A DNA stretch of 64,000 nucleotides from Blastobasis lacticolella (lineage: Eukaryota > Arthropoda > Insecta > Lepidoptera > Blastobasidae): positions 12,128,173-12,192,172 of the forward strand of contig LR990045.1 in the NCBI GenBank assembly GCA_905147135.1. Direction: 5' to 3'. A program made the translations under genes and the position numbers. Positions 1-10,662 of this stretch are shown piece by piece; position 1 is the first letter of the stretch; each line of letters opens with the position of its first letter. The notes beneath the pieces are model-generated. The model was not told where the DNA came from. It worked only from the letters and a program-made list of their open reading frames with translations, and did not search any database.

Positions 1-690
1 ACGATGTAACATATTAGGGCATCGTATTAGGTATATTCTACAATATTTTTATAAAATTATAACGAGGAGCATGTATTGCGACAGGCTCTCAGGTAAATAG
101 TAAGTAGTAAAATTAAATTAGATTAGTTAGTTATCGATTAATCTTTAATTATATAGATAGACTGCCAAGTCGTTTAAAAAAATAAAAACAAATAAAAAAA
201 GGTATTTATTTAGCATTTAGCTCAAACATTTAAAAAAAAATTACATAAACTTAAAATAAATTAAAACAGAGAAAAAAAAATAATGAGAAAAAAAAATAAA
301 AAATTATATAAACACTGAACGCTAAAGAGGCCAAAGCTCAGTTCCGCAGATACGCGAAGGTGCCTACGGGCCTGCTATTCTGCCTTGACCTACAAAATTA
401 CACACAATAAAATTTGTTATAGGCACAGACACTATAAATAAATAAATTTAATAGATTTCACTATGGATCATGACCAAGTATCTAAAATCACTACTTTAAA
501 CTTTATTAATTGGAAGTGGGAAGGATGGGGATCAGACTATCCGCCAAAAATCATCTCCGCTTCCAGAACCTGTTTAGTTAGGTATTGATATTCTTTCACG
601 TTTCATGTGACAAGCAGACTACCACGCACTACGTGAGCGTAGGATTTTTTCACCTAGAGTCATACTGCGTTTGATAATGCGATACCTTAT
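1..690. other. AT-rich non-coding stretch
   Basis: No gene or recognisable repeat boundary is visible. The stretch is strongly AT-rich with A-runs around 180-300. It is treated as intergenic. Confidence 0.5.
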
Positions 691-695
691 GTTTA

Positions 696-970
696 AACAA
701 GCTTACGGCCTGCCTGATGCTAAGCAGTCACCGCAGCCTATGGACGTTTGCAATACCAGGGGCATCACCCACGAGTTGCCGACCCCTTAAAAAGCTTGAA
801 GAACTCCATTTGTACTCTCCCGGGAAAACCTCTCCAGGTAGTTCATTCGACAATTATGCGTTTGAGAAAATTCCTTTGGAATCGCAAAGTTCGCTCCAAG
901 GTGTGAGGATGAACTCTCTGTCGGTGGCCTTCAAATCCCATGGGCTACCTTCCCCCATGAAACCATACCC
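696..970 (+). repeat. Interspersed repeat family A (moth-type), copy 1
   Basis: The segment beginning near 699 (AAGCTTACGGCCTGCCTGAT) recurs in several places: about 13341 (+), 21085 (+), 35650 (+), 39680 (+), 50330-50515 (-) and 59705 (+). The shared core reads as gcctgatggtaagcagtcaccgc, then cctatggac, then a stretch ending in cccacgagttgcc or similar. The 88-codon open frame here is accidental and lies wholly in the repeat. The family looks like a SINE or LINE 3' end widespread in Lepidoptera, but I cannot name it. Confidence 0.6.
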
Positions 971-1299
971 AAACTATTCTTGACTTGCTTCCACAAGTTA
1001 GCGTACTATAGTTTTTATTCTCCGTTCCTATCCTGGAGATTGTTTATTATTCAAGGCGATGCCTTTTAGACGTTCTGAACTCGTTAACAAACTTTGATAA
1101 CTGGAAATTAGATAGCTCATAAGTTTTATTTGTAGAATAATCTTAAAATTAATCAGCGTCAACTAATTATAGGGGAAACAGCTTCTTTTGTAGGGCGGTT
1201 TTGAGAGGCTCTTGCAGTCGAGCTTGACCTTGATATTTTTCCAAGAAAGGGTTATGTTTTCGCGCGTATCTTGTATGTATAAATGTTTGTAAATTTGTT

Positions 1300-1430
1300 T
1301 ATAACCTTGTATCTTCTAAACGGCTGGATGGATTTCGAGTGTTAGATCATCTGTTATTACTGTTGTGTATCTTTAGATTTGTCTCAAAACTCAAGTGACG
1401 AAGTCGTGGAAAAAAGCTAGTAATATTATT
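1300..1430 (+). repeat. Decayed Helitron-like 3' end
   Basis: The phrase cggctggatggatttcgag, followed by tgacgaagtcgtgg and aaaaaagctagt, matches the 3' end of short Lepidopteran Helitron-like elements. A cleaner copy lies at 20215-20245 (gacgaagtcgcgggcaaaagCTAGT). Only the tail is recognisable. Confidence 0.4.
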
Positions 1431-1773
1431 AAACTGTAAAAGCCGCTTTACAATGAAGATATTTTAGAAAAAATTGTCGGGATAGGATTTTGAGACGTAA
1501 CTATGTGCAACAATTTTTTATTTTTTTTTATCTTTCTGTTTACGCATTACGCAAAAAGTACTAAACGGATTTTGATTTGGTTTTAATAGTTTAGTAACTT
1601 GAAGTCCAGGGTACCTACAATCTAATTCATGTTTCATCTCATTCGGGTAAGTAAAACCTACAGCATATGCTGAGCTGAGCTCTAGTTTGGCATGACACTA
1701 CAATATTTAACCTAATCTATGTTAGTAAGAAATATTTTAGTTAATTTATAATGTAGAAATTGCCAAATAAATA

Positions 1774-1800
1774 TTATGTCTATGTCTATGTCTATGTCTA
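1774..1800. repeat. (TATGTC)n microsatellite
   Basis: There are just over four tandem copies of TATGTC. Such tracts often mark the ends of mobile elements. Shorter ATTT repeats follow at 1892-1912. Confidence 0.85.
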
Positions 1801-1930
1801 AAACTAGATATACAGCTTGACCCTCCCGTAGAACTATACAATTAATACAATACGGAGATCATTTAAAATGCTACACTGACATAAAAACTAATATTTATTT
1901 ATTTATTTATTTCACAGTTTTACAATATAC

Positions 1931-2607
1931 ATATAAACTACTATTATCTACACTCATAGCGTAATGTTCCAATTTCATATTCGAAAACAATTGTTTAAGG
2001 ATACACTTTTTTCACGGCAGTCTATAAAATTTTAAAAAATTACTTTTCGATACAGCATTTCCCATACTAATTTCATTACGTAAAATAACGTAACGTAACG
2101 TAAAATAACTTTTTAATCATTATGCAACACTTTTATATTTAAATTTTTGTCGGGCGCCGAGACACGGCGAAATGTAGGCTGAATAGGTATTAGGGTTTAG
2201 GTAAATGCCATTGACAAATTCAAAATTCAAATTCAAATTTTCCTGTTTATATTTGTGTATAATTACTTTCCCGCTAAACAGAATATTTTTTGTAATTGTT
2301 GTAATTTGTGTTTGTGAATGTATTTTCTTGTTTGAAGCAAATAAATAGATAAATGTGAAAGTTGTGAAGTAAATTTCCCGCCGCTTGATATCCTCGACGT
2401 ATAGATAAACAGAACTGACTCGCAACATACTTCCAGCAAAGTTGAGAAAATTATAGGTACGAAATTTTAACGTGAAAACATGAGTGTAGATAAAGTAGTG
2501 TATGCAACTGCATATAATTAGGCATTAAAACACTCGTGTCAAACTATTACTACTAAAACTATCATGTTTTAGTACCCCCTTTTATATGACAGTTGCATAA
2601 ACTGCTA
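1931..2607 (-). mobile_element. Palindromic MITE-like element, inverted relative to the copy at 32.6-33.4 kb
   Basis: The segment is the reverse complement of 32650-33370 over most of its length. It carries the same outer sequence (tttatctacactcata and its inverse), the same inner block with gtcgaggatatcaagcggcg, and at 2575-2607 the same CCCCCTTTTATATGACAG end. The 102-codon minus-strand frame at 2120-2428 and the 77-codon plus-strand frame at 32729-32962 are the same repeat-internal sequence. I do not treat either as a protein gene. No transposase is present, so a non-autonomous element is the simplest reading. Confidence 0.6.
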
Positions 2608-2637
2608 ATTCAATAGGAACATAAAAATACAAATAAC

Positions 2638-2641
2638 ATAT
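2638..2641. other. Candidate target-site duplication, left (ATAT)
   Basis: ATAT abuts the left inverted repeat and also abuts the right one at 8088-8091. The flanks are AT-rich, so a 2-bp TA or AT duplication is equally possible. Confidence 0.45.
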
Positions 2642-2669
2642 CGTGGGCTTCAAGCCATAAGGGTGTATA
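2642..2669 (+). repeat. Left terminal inverted repeat of the 5.4-kb transposon
   Basis: It starts CGTGGGCTTCAAGCCATAAG and continues to GGTGTATA. It matches the inverse of 8060-8087 at 24 of 28 positions. Confidence 0.85.
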
Positions 2670-2896
2670 AGCAATACCCCTACTTTTCAAGAGACAAAAA
2701 AAACTTTATAACTTTTTTTTCAATGTACCTCTATTATAAAAAAAATGCATGTGGATATAAAATTGCTTCTACTTTTATGTGCAATGCTTATTTACACTAC
2801 AAGAATTTCAAAATCAGCAATAATGCTCTTATGTCTATTTGGCTCGATGATATTAGACAAACCATAGGTAATGTTGTGTAGAAAAATGAATTTAAC

Positions 2897-3056
2897 AGAT
2901 GGACGTATAATACAAAACCTTTGATTGCAGCGCGATATTGAAAAACCATCTGACCTTAATATATGTATCGTGAAATGTTACAATTACATATTTTTTTATA
3001 CATTTAAATCCTATATTTCTACCATTTTCGAAGATTATACGTCCACATGGCTTGTC
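2897..3056. repeat. Left subterminal motif copies
   Basis: One inverted copy (2897-2911, cagatggacgtataa) and one direct copy (3035-3056, ttatacgtccacatggcttg) carry the TATACGTCC..ATGGCTTG core also found in the terminal repeats. A weaker relative is near 3081-3098. Confidence 0.55.
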
Positions 3057-3847
3057 AAGAATATAAAATTAGTTTTGTTTCATGACAGTCGTATAGGCTA
3101 GCGTTAAGTTAAATAACTATAATAAAAAAGAAGATTAATTAAAAAAACAATAAATACGACTGTTTCCTTTTTTACAATTACATTATTCTAGGACATTTGG
3201 GTAGTTAAGACAAATCTAAAGACACCTTGATCATAAAAATCTATCCAGCCGTTTCAGTGATATTTGATAATAAAGTATATTACATACGTATACATACATA
3301 CAGACATACATACAGATAACGTAAAAAACATAACGCTCCTGCAGTCGAGTAAAAATAAATAAAAAAATTGTTATTTGAAAAAATAAACTTTTAATTAAAA
3401 TGTATTTAAGTTTTTTAAATTCAACAAATAAACTTTAAGAAAGAAAATAATAGCTTAATTATCATTATTATCAAGTGCCTGGTCAACATTCGCAAATTGC
3501 AAAGTTTTTATTAATATTAACCTCTAAGTGTTAAGATTAGGTTATTTTTTCACATACATGTGAAAAAATATCTTAAAACAGGTACCAAAAACTTTGAAAA
3601 AATATCTTAAAACACAGCTTTTTTAAAGTTTTTTTTTAGATGTAACGCTGACTATATAGCTGACACTACAGGGTACATGAACTGCTATAAAAATAATAAA
3701 AAAATTAACAACATTAACGACGTAATTTCTAAAGTAAGTAGTTTCCCTCACTTAGTAAGTAAATTAAAAATTTTAAGTACAAAGAAATACAAATCCAAAA
3801 ATAAATCAATTAAAAATCAAATACAACATAAGTGAGATACTTAATTA

Positions 3848-6246
3848 CTAATTCTTTTTCCCTGACCGACGTTTTAAATACGATGCTCTTGTTGCAGACA
3901 GTTCCAGTTCATCATCATCTTGATGAGGCTTAGTCTTAGGTGACGATCCTGATGCCACGGGAAGATTTTCGTAATAGTAGTGATAATTCTTGGGGATCGT
4001 TCCATCCTGACACATTGCCATTAGATCTGTATGTTTTACTTGTTTTAACAAAATTTGTTGAGAGTAAAGTTTCGCAAGACGTGAACTATGCTCGGATCTT
4101 GTCACCCTTCCCTTTAACTTTACCTCTTTGAATTCGTCCCAGTACTCGAATTTGAAAAAAAACGAATCGCAATGGTCTTTGTTCAATCTTAACCATCTTA
4201 CGTTAGCCCATTTCAAAACAGTTCCATCAATGGCTTTGATTGTTTTCTGAATATTGTTATTTCGCAGAGCTTTGAAATCCAAAAAATCGGAGTGTTTCAT
4301 GACTTTGACATTATATGGATTGTCTTTACGGGCAAGTCGTATAACATTTTGCCAGTCATCAGGGGTGTAGATTTGGGCATACTCAGATGCTCGTTCTATA
4401 GTCGAGTGCATGTTATCGCACTCCATATATGTATGTCCTGGTTCTAAAAATTTATAGTCAATGACTTTAATGTTATTATCAGGTGACGTTATGATGAAAT
4501 TGAGCATAGCTACAAGTACAGAATTTCTATTTTGTCCTGGGCAGCAATCCGAATATAATATAAGGTGGTCAACATCAGAGAGATTTCTGATGTAATTATA
4601 GAGACACGTTGAAACTTCGTTTGATCCTCGGTTACCTTCATATTCCGGCCAAAAATAACAATAGCCTTGTTTAGTCACAGCATTATGAATTGTAAAATTC
4701 ATGCTTCCTAACTTACGTTTATAAAAAACAGGCTTTCCTAAAACCAACGGACAATAGAGCACTGCTTCAAAATCAAAAGTACAAACATGCAAACAACTAT
4801 CAACTATTGCTTTCTTTTTATCAGATTTTTTTTCTTCCTGGGCATAGTATTTTCTGTTAACATGCTCTTCGTATTCTTCTTGTTTTTCCATTTGCTCTTC
4901 TTCAGTCAATTGCTCATATTTGTTACACCAACACTGGTCCTTCTTCGGTTTGTGGAAACTAATATTCTTTTTTAAAATTAGTTCTTTATAGGAAGTCGGA
5001 CCAATGGGTTTCTTATTATTTTCCAAACAATGCTGCTTATATAAATTGTACATTTTTTCTTTGTTCATAGTTGTCTCTAAGTAAACTTTTTTCGTGTCTT
5101 TGCGACACCAATGAGCAGGCACTTTTGGAAAAGAGTCTATATGATCGTTTGCGAATTTCATATCATTTTCGCCTAATTTATTTCCTGGTCTGTGACGACC
5201 TCTCTTATCTGGAGATGGAATATTACCGACACCTCGGCGTGCTTTCTTTAATGCGGTACGAACCATCTTGTCACTGATATCTAGTGTACGAAGAAAAAAA
5301 GGCTGACACACATTAATCGTTTCCGAATTGACCTTGAAACTGTAATTCAATGTAAATTTTCTTCTTGAATTGATTACTCGTGATCCTGTTGCTTCCGTTG
5401 AAGATACGTTCGAAATTATAAAATCCCTTTGTCTTTCAAGACTCCCCAAACCCCAAAACGATAAATGAAGATGTTGTCTTGTATTATTATCAATTTTTGT
5501 ATGACAAGCTAGTCGACATTTACAATTATCATTGCTGCACTTTTTTGCCAGTACATTTTTTCCTTGAGTTGATGTGTATATTTCACCACTGTTTCTTTTC
5601 TTTTTTCTTATGTTTTTCTTCCACTTTTCAGGTATTTTCCTTTTATTTCTTTTCACTTGACCATTTCCATTATTTTCAAATGTAGATAATTCTTCTAGTT
5701 GTTGTAAGTGTATATTGATAACTGGTGATTCAACTCGAACAAAAGAAGAAGAGGCAATAGGCGACATTGGCGAGCGTTGATTTTCTTCTTCTTCAGGTTG
5801 GTAATTAGGGTCTGCTACGGAGTCATCGCTATCATCAATGAACGTTTGATTAGAGTCATTCAGATTCACGTTGGATGTTTTTTCATACGTTTCTATATTA
5901 CTGGGGCTTCCTACTGAGTGAATGGATGCTATTGGTGTAAAAAGTGGTGTAGGTTGTTTTGCGATTGATGGAACATTTGATTCTTGTAGTTCGAAATCCT
6001 TATTTGTTGTAAATACTGACAATGGTGAGTTATTTGAATATAATGGAATATCATTGTCATCATCAATAAAGCCTACATTTTCCATTTCGGCAATTACTAC
6101 TTGTTGTTCAACTGTAAGGGGCGATTCTCTGTATACCTCCATATGTGAAGTGATTGGTGATGCCGTACGTGACGAATACGCCGAATGCAAAATCTCATTC
6201 TGGTCTTCGACTAAGATTGACGATTCACCATGATTTATTTGAGAAC
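3848..6246 (-). CDS. Transposase-like protein, exon 2
   Basis: The open frame extends to 6265, but its first six codons (MLFFFL) translate the polypyrimidine tract and AG of a splice acceptor. The exon therefore begins at 6246 with GT, completing a Gly codon begun in exon 1. The frame runs without a stop or frameshift for about 799 codons to TAA at 3850-3848. Low-complexity and basic regions precede the nuclease-like C-terminal half. Confidence 0.85.
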
Positions 6247-7552
6247 CTAGAAAAAAAAATAACATGGTAAAGTGAAATGTTTCATCAGGTTCCTTGAACT
6301 AATCATGTAAATTATTACTACAAGTTTCAATATCCAACAGGGACGAGATTTAATATTCGTGTATGCAACACATGTACGAGTAGATATAAAATATGCATAT
6401 CCAATGTCTTTATAAAAAAACTAGTGGCCCGCCCCGGCTTCGCACGGGTGCAAATATGGATAAGAAGTGATTCCGGATATAGATTAAGACCCGAGGTCAA
6501 AAATAAGCCTCTATCCCCCGAGTCCCCATCCCCTTTTTCTGTCCCCTGTCCTCTATCTTCTGACCTATGTCCTCTACCTTATTCTTCTTTGAAAAAGAAA
6601 AGCGAGCTTATATGAAAAAGGTAACTGTACTCGTATAATAATATTTACCTATGTGTCAATCAAGGATTTTTTTGGGTTATTGACGTAAGTTACATCGGCG
6701 TTCAACACAGACAGAATAGGATACCATGATTGTTATGTATGACCAGTTTTATTAGCTACTACCAGTTATCAAAACAACATACTAATCGCTATAAAATTAC
6801 CTGAAAAAATTACAAAATAAATATATGACACATTTGTCACCAATCAAATAAATATACGTCAAAATGTTATTTAATTTAAAAAAAACAAATGAGCTAAGGA
6901 GTATTTATATTAACAAAGCAAAATAACTTTTTACCCTATATATAGTCGGTCAGAAAAACTCTGAAAAACCCTTATGTCAATGGAATAAGGTCGTCGCCAC
7001 GTCGTCCGACGTCGCGTCGCGTCGTCCGCGCCGAACCGATACGAATGACGTTCGCGAGGCTCTTATTGCATTGACATAAGGGTTTATGGCGAGCGAAGCC
7101 ACAGGCAAAAGCTAGTAACGTTATAAAAGTGAAATCACATCACTGTTAGTATAACTATACCTATATAGTATAACTGACACTGTAGTAGCTTAGCAGTGTT
7201 CTGACTAATAATATTAGCAATAGCATTTAGTTGAGTAGCATTTTAATAAAAATAGCGTATAGCCCCCCTCTAAATAAGATAAAAATAAATTAAGGTAAAT
7301 GACCTGGTATGACCTGGAATGACACATTGGATATTTTTTGTAACACTAGTGAGTTTCTGTGGGATACAATTATCATAATAAAATATAATGCGAGCGACGC
7401 CGCGGGCAAAACTCGTACTAAGTATGTATTCCTAGTACTTAGCAAACCTACCCAAAAACACAATAATTAACAACCGCAATTATGTTTTAAGATAATACTT
7501 TATAATACTCACCGCGTAATGCTAAACGGAGAATCTGTTTGCTTCGTTCCAT
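3848..7552 (-). CDS. Transposase-like protein, two exons (RNase H-like D/D/E, DUF7869-type)
   Basis: The spliced product is about 812 residues: 13 codons plus one base from exon 1 (7513-7552), then 3848-6246. The start ATG at 7552-7550 has a good context (AAAATGG). The donor is GCG|GTGAGT and the acceptor is a T-rich tract ending CTAG|GT; the phases agree. The first quarter is acidic and low in complexity (for example DDSVADPNYQPEEEE). A basic stretch (KRNKRKIPEKWKKNIRKKKR) could be a nuclear localisation signal. Next comes a Cys cluster (KKCSNDNCKCRLACH), possibly zinc-binding. The C-terminal half has FDFEAV, LYSDCCPGQNRN and GHTYMECDNMHSTIE, which fit the D, D and E positions of an RNase H-fold nuclease. 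As I recall, uncharacterised insect and cnidarian proteins with a DUF7869 domain share these motifs. The inverted repeats around the gene make transposition the likely role. Superfamily assignment and activity are inference. Confidence 0.8.
6421..7118. repeat. Helitron-like sequence inside the transposase intron
   Basis: Position 6421 begins CTAGTGGCCCGCCCCGGCTT, followed by CGCACGGGTG. The segment ends near 7085-7118 with gcgagcgaagccacaggcaaaagctagt. Both resemble the hairpin-plus-CTAG(T) ends of short Helitron-like elements, in opposite orientation. A further relative (gcgagcgacgccgcgggcaaaa) is at 7389-7410. The intron was therefore hit after, or tolerated, insertions. Confidence 0.45.
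6964..7084. mobile_element. 121-bp MITE with CpG-rich core
   Basis: The ends AAACCCTTATGTCAATGgAA and the inverse of TTgCATTGACATAAGGGTTT pair almost perfectly (about 24 bp, one mismatch). The core is a dense run of gtcg/cgtc units. It carries no coding sequence. It sits inside the Helitron-like intron sequence. A target duplication cannot be fixed because the flanking A and T runs are themselves complementary. Confidence 0.65.
7513..7552 (-). CDS. Transposase-like protein, exon 1
   Basis: This is a 40-nt exon encoding MERSKQILRLALR plus the first base of a Gly codon, ending at a consensus GTGAGT donor. It is too short for an ORF scan. It was found by looking for a phase-1 donor downstream of an ATG on the minus strand, between the main exon and the right end of the element. 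Confidence 0.75.
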
Positions 7553-7655
7553 TTTCGTGTACGTTGTTGAACTACGTCCACTTCATACGGCCGGCTACTG
7601 CACACTGCGCAGGCAGAGCGAGCACCCGCGCGGCACGAAACCAAGGTCGTATGCG

Positions 7656-7911
7656 TATACGTCTCTTTGGCATGACAATATTTACTGACATTAAATAAAA
7701 TTCGATAGTCGTATGCACATACGTCTATATGGTGCGACTATTATTAGTAGGCTATTTAAAAATTGATAGTCGTAGGCGCATACGCCTATATGACGCGACA
7801 TTATATTATTAGATCATATTAAAATCGATATTCGTATGCACATACATCTTTATGGTACGATACACAATTCCTCACTCGTGGTTACGTCTGATATACGTCT
7901 ATTTGGTATGA
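7656..7911 (+). repeat. Right subterminal motif array (five copies)
   Basis: Copies begin near 7656 (tatacgtctctttggcatga), 7717 (acatacgtctatatggtgcg), 7779 (catacgcctatatgacgcg), 7842 (atacatctttatggtacga) and 7892 (tatacgtctatttggtatga). The first four are spaced about 61-63 bp and the last about 50 bp. The sixth occurrence is the right inverted repeat itself. Some copies are preceded by agtcgtatgc, giving a partly palindromic unit. Such arrays are typical transposase binding sites; binding here is inferred. Confidence 0.75.
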
Positions 7912-8059
7912 GAATAACATCGGACTTTCAGTCATACGTCTAAAAGTATTTTGTTCATATCTTTTAAAGTACTTTAACTATAACTTTAAGAAAAATAGAG
8001 TTTGTGTGTCGAGAAAATTAGAAAAGATTGACACAATAAAAAAAAAACGCATTTTTTTT

Positions 8060-8087
8060 TATACGCCCCTCTGGCTTGAAGCCCGCG
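8060..8087 (-). repeat. Right terminal inverted repeat of the 5.4-kb transposon
   Basis: Read on the minus strand it begins CGCGGGCTTCAAGCCAGAGG. It pairs with 2642-2669 and is followed by ATAT at 8088-8091. Confidence 0.85.
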
Positions 8088-8091
8088 ATAT

Positions 8092-9700
8092 ATAGTTGAT
8101 GGTGCGTACGATGTTACTTACTCATATTTGCCGAAACTACGCCAACGTTGTGCTATTTTGATTCAAATAGGTTTACCGTGTAAAATGCACGCTTTTTAGT
8201 CAAACAAATGATACGGATCTCGCATTTCAGTCGTGCTAGCCTAAATAATGGGCGTGCGGCTCGCTTATTGATTTTAGCTCCATCGCCCACTATTACCGTG
8301 GTAATGACTGGCTAAGGCTAACATATGTCGGTAATCTAGTGACATTCGTGACGTAAGCCTGACGAAAAGTCAAGAGGCACGACTTAAAGATTCATGCAAA
8401 TTGGCTGCTGTAAAGGTCAAAGTTTAACCGTGTTATTGATGCTTAAAAGTAGGTACACAGCTGACTAGTTTGGTCTTAAATGATGAATAACAATAAACTG
8501 AAAAAATATTGTATATTGAGTCTAGTCAGTGTTCATAAATAAGTACCTAGTTAATAATGAAAATCATCTGAATGTCTATATAATTTAATACCTACATTAA
8601 TTCGGGTATACTCGTTGTACCTACACCTAAGCCCAAAATTAATAAAATAATATTCTTATACAGAAAACAAGAATATTGCCTCCAAGAAATGCTATAAGAA
8701 AACTTCGTAAAATATCAAGTAAGCCATAAAACTGGGCAGTTAATTAACTAAAGCAGAGCCCATGTTAAACTCTTAATTAATTTCAGTGCACTAAATTATT
8801 CACTGCTCTCTGCTATTCTAATTATTACTCAGGTTGGCTGTCTGCTCGTTTCTCACTAAGTACTTATCATATTATAATAATACACGTTTTTCACTAATTT
8901 TACATATGGTTACGTGTATGAATCCTAAATCGCTTCGTTATACTTAATTTAAACCGTAGATTGTGACTCACAGATTTCTCTCGATTTGTCGAGAAAAAAA
9001 AGGTTGAATAGAATATAGGCCATCCCCGTAATCAACTGAATTGTCGTTCAGTAGGGACGTTTGTCTTCGACAGCACCGGCCGTGGCCTGTCAAATGCATT
9101 AACCCCGTACCGATGTAATGTCCTTGCCGTGTTTGTTCTGTACTTACTGCAGATGGTCCTCTAATAGGTTGAGCCTCTCGTTGAAGTTTAAAATCGAACT
9201 TATTAATTAATTTATTTAACAGTTTATTGTGCACAATAACAGGTATACTTGTAAGGTACAGGTAGGCAACCTAAGTGTTTTGTTGTTTTGCTTCTTAGCA
9301 GTAAGTGAAGATGGTGCAACTAGCCTTGAAAAAATACAGACACAGATTACAAATTCGATTCGTTATCCCCGAGTAGAAGTCGCAGACCAATCAAATGGTT
9401 ACTCAGCGAACGACGCGAAGATAACAGTGATAAATTGGCGCCAATGGCAGCTGTCAATGGTACGAATCATTAATACTGGTGCGGACGCAAATGAATCTTT
9501 GATTCCGGATTGTGTCTGTGTACGGTGATCGTAGTTGTGCATATAGAATATTGGCACGTTACAGATACAACAAAAGTAGGCTTGAATCTGCAATGGAAAA
9601 CTAAGGACATGAAAGATCGTCTATGTTTCAACTGAAAATGAATCCAGAAAATACAGAATACCTATTGGAATAAGAATAGGTATGTATACTTTTTACCTTT
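8092..9700. other. Non-coding stretch, nothing identified
   Basis: Short frames at 8968-9234 (-) and 9229-9528 (+) show no motif, signal or splice context that I recognise. The denser sequence at 9000-9530 could be an unknown repeat. Confidence 0.4.
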
Positions 9701-10489
9701 ATTTAACTTTTGTTTTTGATCAGGCAGGGATGTTGATAGGTTTGTTACTCATTAACATGTTTTCAGTTTTCATTAAACATTGATATTTATAGACATGTTA
9801 CATGACCCTTCTGAGTGAGGGCTTATGCATAGGGACGTCAGCTTCAACCGTGTCTACGTACCTTACTTATGACGTGCTGAAAAATAAAGTGACAATTTTA
9901 TTAGGGGGGGCATCATCCATCGCAAGGCTACATAGGAGATACATTAGCTAGGGCCTCGTGCGGGAACTAAAAGTAGTTGCAAAGCATTTTAGTGGCCGAA
10001 ATTCAACGCTTTGCAACATCAAAAATAGTTATGAACAGTTCGGCAGCAGCGTATTTTGACCGTTCCTGCACAAGTTTTAATACTAGAGTTTTAATTGTTA
10101 CATAGTAAATTATTTGAGGACAGGTTTTTGTCCTGCTCCAGACCAGCTTTTACTGTGTCGAGGACTGATTGAGACTTGCAAAATTAAAAGACGAGAGGAT
10201 CAAGCCTTTATTGCCGCTAAGGTCGCCGTGCCAAAGTTAAAATGTATTATTACAAGTCTATTGAGGAACCAATATTCTACATACTACGTAATTTCCATAA
10301 ATGATTGATAGGCTGGTTGAAGAATGTGTGCAGGAGTTGATGCAATTCCGCTCGGCCATCATACGAGTTATCTTTCAAATTTCAAATGAGTATTTTTTAT
10401 GATTACAGTAAAGCCAGTAAATAATACACACCGTCGATGTGCATTCTATACATTTCTAAATATATAACCTATACCTAATAAGCTATAAA
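9700..10489. other. Non-coding stretch, nothing identified
   Basis: No credible exon, repeat boundary or RNA gene is seen. Confidence 0.4.
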
Positions 10490-10662
10490 GGCCTTGCCAC
10501 ATACAAAGCTCGGCGCGAGCGCGGTGCGATATTTGCTAGGCAACCATCGCGCCGCGCGATGGTTGCCTAGCAACTATCGCGCCGCGCGGTGGTTGCCTAG
10601 CAAATATCGCACCGCGCTCACGCCGCGCTCGCGCCGAGCTTTGTATGTGGCAAGGCCTTAAA
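10490..10662. mobile_element. GC-rich foldback MITE, PIF/Harbinger-like
   Basis: The segment is an almost perfect inverted repeat. It starts AGGCCTTGCCACATACAAAG and ends with the inverse. Each arm is roughly 80 bp and includes the palindromic phrase GCTAGGCAACCATCGCG repeated as inverse copies in the centre. It stands out as an island of about 65% GC in AT-rich sequence. The flanks read TAA|AGGCC and GGCCT|TAA, a 3-bp TAA target duplication of the kind made by PIF/Harbinger transposases. It has no coding capacity. Confidence 0.75.

Larger units (their letters stand above)
2642..8087 (-). mobile_element. Apparently complete DNA transposon with two-exon transposase
   Basis: The element is about 5.45 kb long. 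The left end, 2642-2669, starts CGTGGGCTTCAAGCC. The right end, 8060-8087, read on the minus strand starts CGCGGGCTTCAAGCC. Over 28 bp the two ends differ at four positions. One gene occupies the minus strand: first exon 7513-7552, main exon 3848-6246. Between the gene and each end are dispersed copies of a motif (consensus about TATACGTCtaTwTGGyatGA) that is also part of the inverted repeats. The intact frame, near-matching ends and complete architecture suggest a fairly young copy. I cannot place it in a named superfamily with confidence. The candidate duplication is ATAT, or TA or AT. Confidence 0.8.

Noticed and set aside
2120..2428. 102-codon minus-strand frame with a close relative at 32729-32962
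   Set aside because: The conservation reflects a shared repeat element, not a protein gene: the similarity continues well outside the frame and the frame has no protein motif.
6247..6265. ATG at 6265 as the transposase start
   Set aside because: The first six codons are the T-rich tract and AG of a splice acceptor, and a better start with a matching donor lies at 7552.
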